From contig JALXER010000099.1 of assembly GCA_027069385.1 (NCBI GenBank), positions 1-7,363 on the forward strand: DNA of 7,363 nt, written 5' to 3'. This document shows positions 6,737 to 7,363 of the stretch, piece after piece. The translations under genes were made by a program, and so were the position numbers. This stretch comes from Paracoccaceae bacterium. Its GTDB lineage: Bacteria; Pseudomonadota; Alphaproteobacteria; Rhodobacterales; Rhodobacteraceae. The notes under the pieces are model-generated. The model was not told the DNA's origin. It saw only the letters and a program-made list of their open reading frames with translations, and did not search any database. How positions within the stretch are numbered: the stretch's first letter is position 1; the number at the start of each line of letters is the position of its first letter.

Positions 6737-7363
6737 GTTTGCGCAACTGGTCTTCATAAGCTTTTGCAAAGGCCTTGCCGAACAGAGCCTGAAAGTCATC
6801 TTCAGCCTCTTGCGCGATTTCGCCATACATTTTTTCGAAAACATCCCACTTTTTTGCCTTTTTACCGCTAAACAGGCTCATTTTGGCGTCCATCCGCTCC
6901 GAAAGGGCGGCAGGGTCGAACTTGTTCAGCAGGTTTTTGATCGCGGCCTGCATGCCGGTCATCATCGCAACCTCGTGCGCCTTGATGTCATTCACCGCCT
7001 CTTTGGCGGCGGCTTCGGCCTCCAGATAGCCGGGCATATTGGGTTTGACCATTGCCGCCACCGCCTGATCACCGCTGACCGAGAACTTGATCGGGTTGTT
7101 GCCGTCGGGTGAAATCATCGTCTGGCCAAGGCGGAATTCGGACTTGATAGAGGCGCGGGTCATCAGCACATCGCGCAGGCCCTCGACCATCACCCGATAG
7201 GCTGCACCGCAGCGTTCCATTGCGGCGCCCAGTTCCGCATCGGTGATGTCCGAAACACCGGCCGACCCGACAAAGGCGCGGGCCGCATCGGTTGACCCGG
7301 GCGGCGTTGCGGCAGCGGGCGCAACCGGCGGCGCCATCGGCGGGGCAGCGGGCTGTCGGGGGG
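6729..7363 (-). CDS. tagH: TagH/Fha (ImpI), T6SS FHA-domain protein, C-terminal part (5' end missing)
   Basis: This is the C-terminal part of a T6SS FHA-domain protein. The frame runs off the right edge with no stop. The first ATG seen, at 7337, is internal to a Pro/Ala-rich linker (PRQPAAPPMAPPVAPAAATPPG) and is not a believable start. After the linker comes the family's C-terminal domain: AFVGSAGV, an RASIKSEFRLGQT segment, the hallmark NNPIKFS, DIKAHEVAMMTGMQAAI, FDPAALSERM, a basic KKAKKWDVF and the closing FGKAFAKAYEDQLRKLR. The N-terminal FHA domain, which would bind phosphothreonine, should lie just outside the window, and its presence is inferred from the family. Fha proteins promote T6SS assembly when PpkA phosphorylates a partner: Fha itself in Pseudomonas, TssL in Agrobacterium. 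The gene sits directly upstream of tssK, TssL's docking partner, as impI does relative to impJ. Confidence 0.92.
   Translation of the reverse strand, partial: PRQPAAPPMAPPVAPAAATPPGSTDAARAFVGSAGVSDITDAELGAAMERCGAAYRVMVEGLRDVLMTRASIKSEFRLGQTMISPDGNNPIKFSVSGDQAVAAMVKPNMPGYLEAEAAAKEAVNDIKAHEVAMMTGMQAAIKNLLNKFDPAALSERMDAKMSLFSGKKAKKWDVFEKMYGEIAQEAEDDFQALFGKAFAKAYEDQLRKLR

Noticed and set aside
6551..6844. A 97-codon minus-strand frame overlapping the tagH end and tssK start, with an ATG close to the ribosome site
   Set aside because: Its product (MDKKCHG… from the near ATG) has no recognisable features, is Cys- and Ser-rich like an off-frame reading, and tssK in the neighbouring frame shows clear family motifs.
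7335..7337. ATG at 7337 as the real start of the tagH gene
   Set aside because: The frame stays open upstream to the window edge with Pro/Ala-rich residues typical of the linker after an FHA domain. This ATG is therefore internal and the gene is cut by the window.

Overview
The window is the inner part of a type VI secretion system (T6SS) cluster. Every gene lies on the minus strand and is read from right to left. In transcription order they are: tagH/fha (5' end missing beyond the right edge), tssK, tssL with a fused OmpA-like domain, tssM, and tagF (3' end missing beyond the left edge). All five belong to well-known T6SS families. I see no tRNA, rRNA, CRISPR, insertion sequence, phage gene or terminator, and no gene-free stretch longer than about 35 bases.

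Organism: the DNA is GC-rich and the gene order matches the impI-J-K-L-M order (fha, tssK, tssL, tssM, tagF) of the imp clusters of Rhizobium and Agrobacterium. This suggests an alphaproteobacterium. A member of the Rhodobacterales is plausible from the general look of the proteins, but I cannot confirm it without database searches.

Layout: positions 7363-6729 hold the proline-rich linker and C-terminal domain of TagH/Fha. A 33-base spacer carrying a small hairpin and a Shine-Dalgarno sequence leads to tssK (6695-5355), which starts with GTG. tssL (5351-3936), tssM (3932-354) and tagF (352-1) follow with gaps of only 3, 3 and 1 bases. They almost certainly form one translationally coupled operon.

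How the genes work together: TssL and TssM form the inner-membrane complex. TssK is the baseplate adaptor that docks the phage-tail-like sheath, tube and spike assembly onto TssL/TssM. Fha and TagF are post-translational regulators. In Agrobacterium, Fha reads a phosphothreonine in the N-terminus of TssL and TagF represses secretion by contacting Fha. The TssL here has a threonine-containing N-terminal motif of the right kind, a disordered Gln/Pro/Gly tail, one membrane helix and an OmpA-like peptidoglycan-binding domain in a single chain. That makes it the most informative protein in the window. I found no evidence of a previously undescribed system. The points of interest are details of a known machine.
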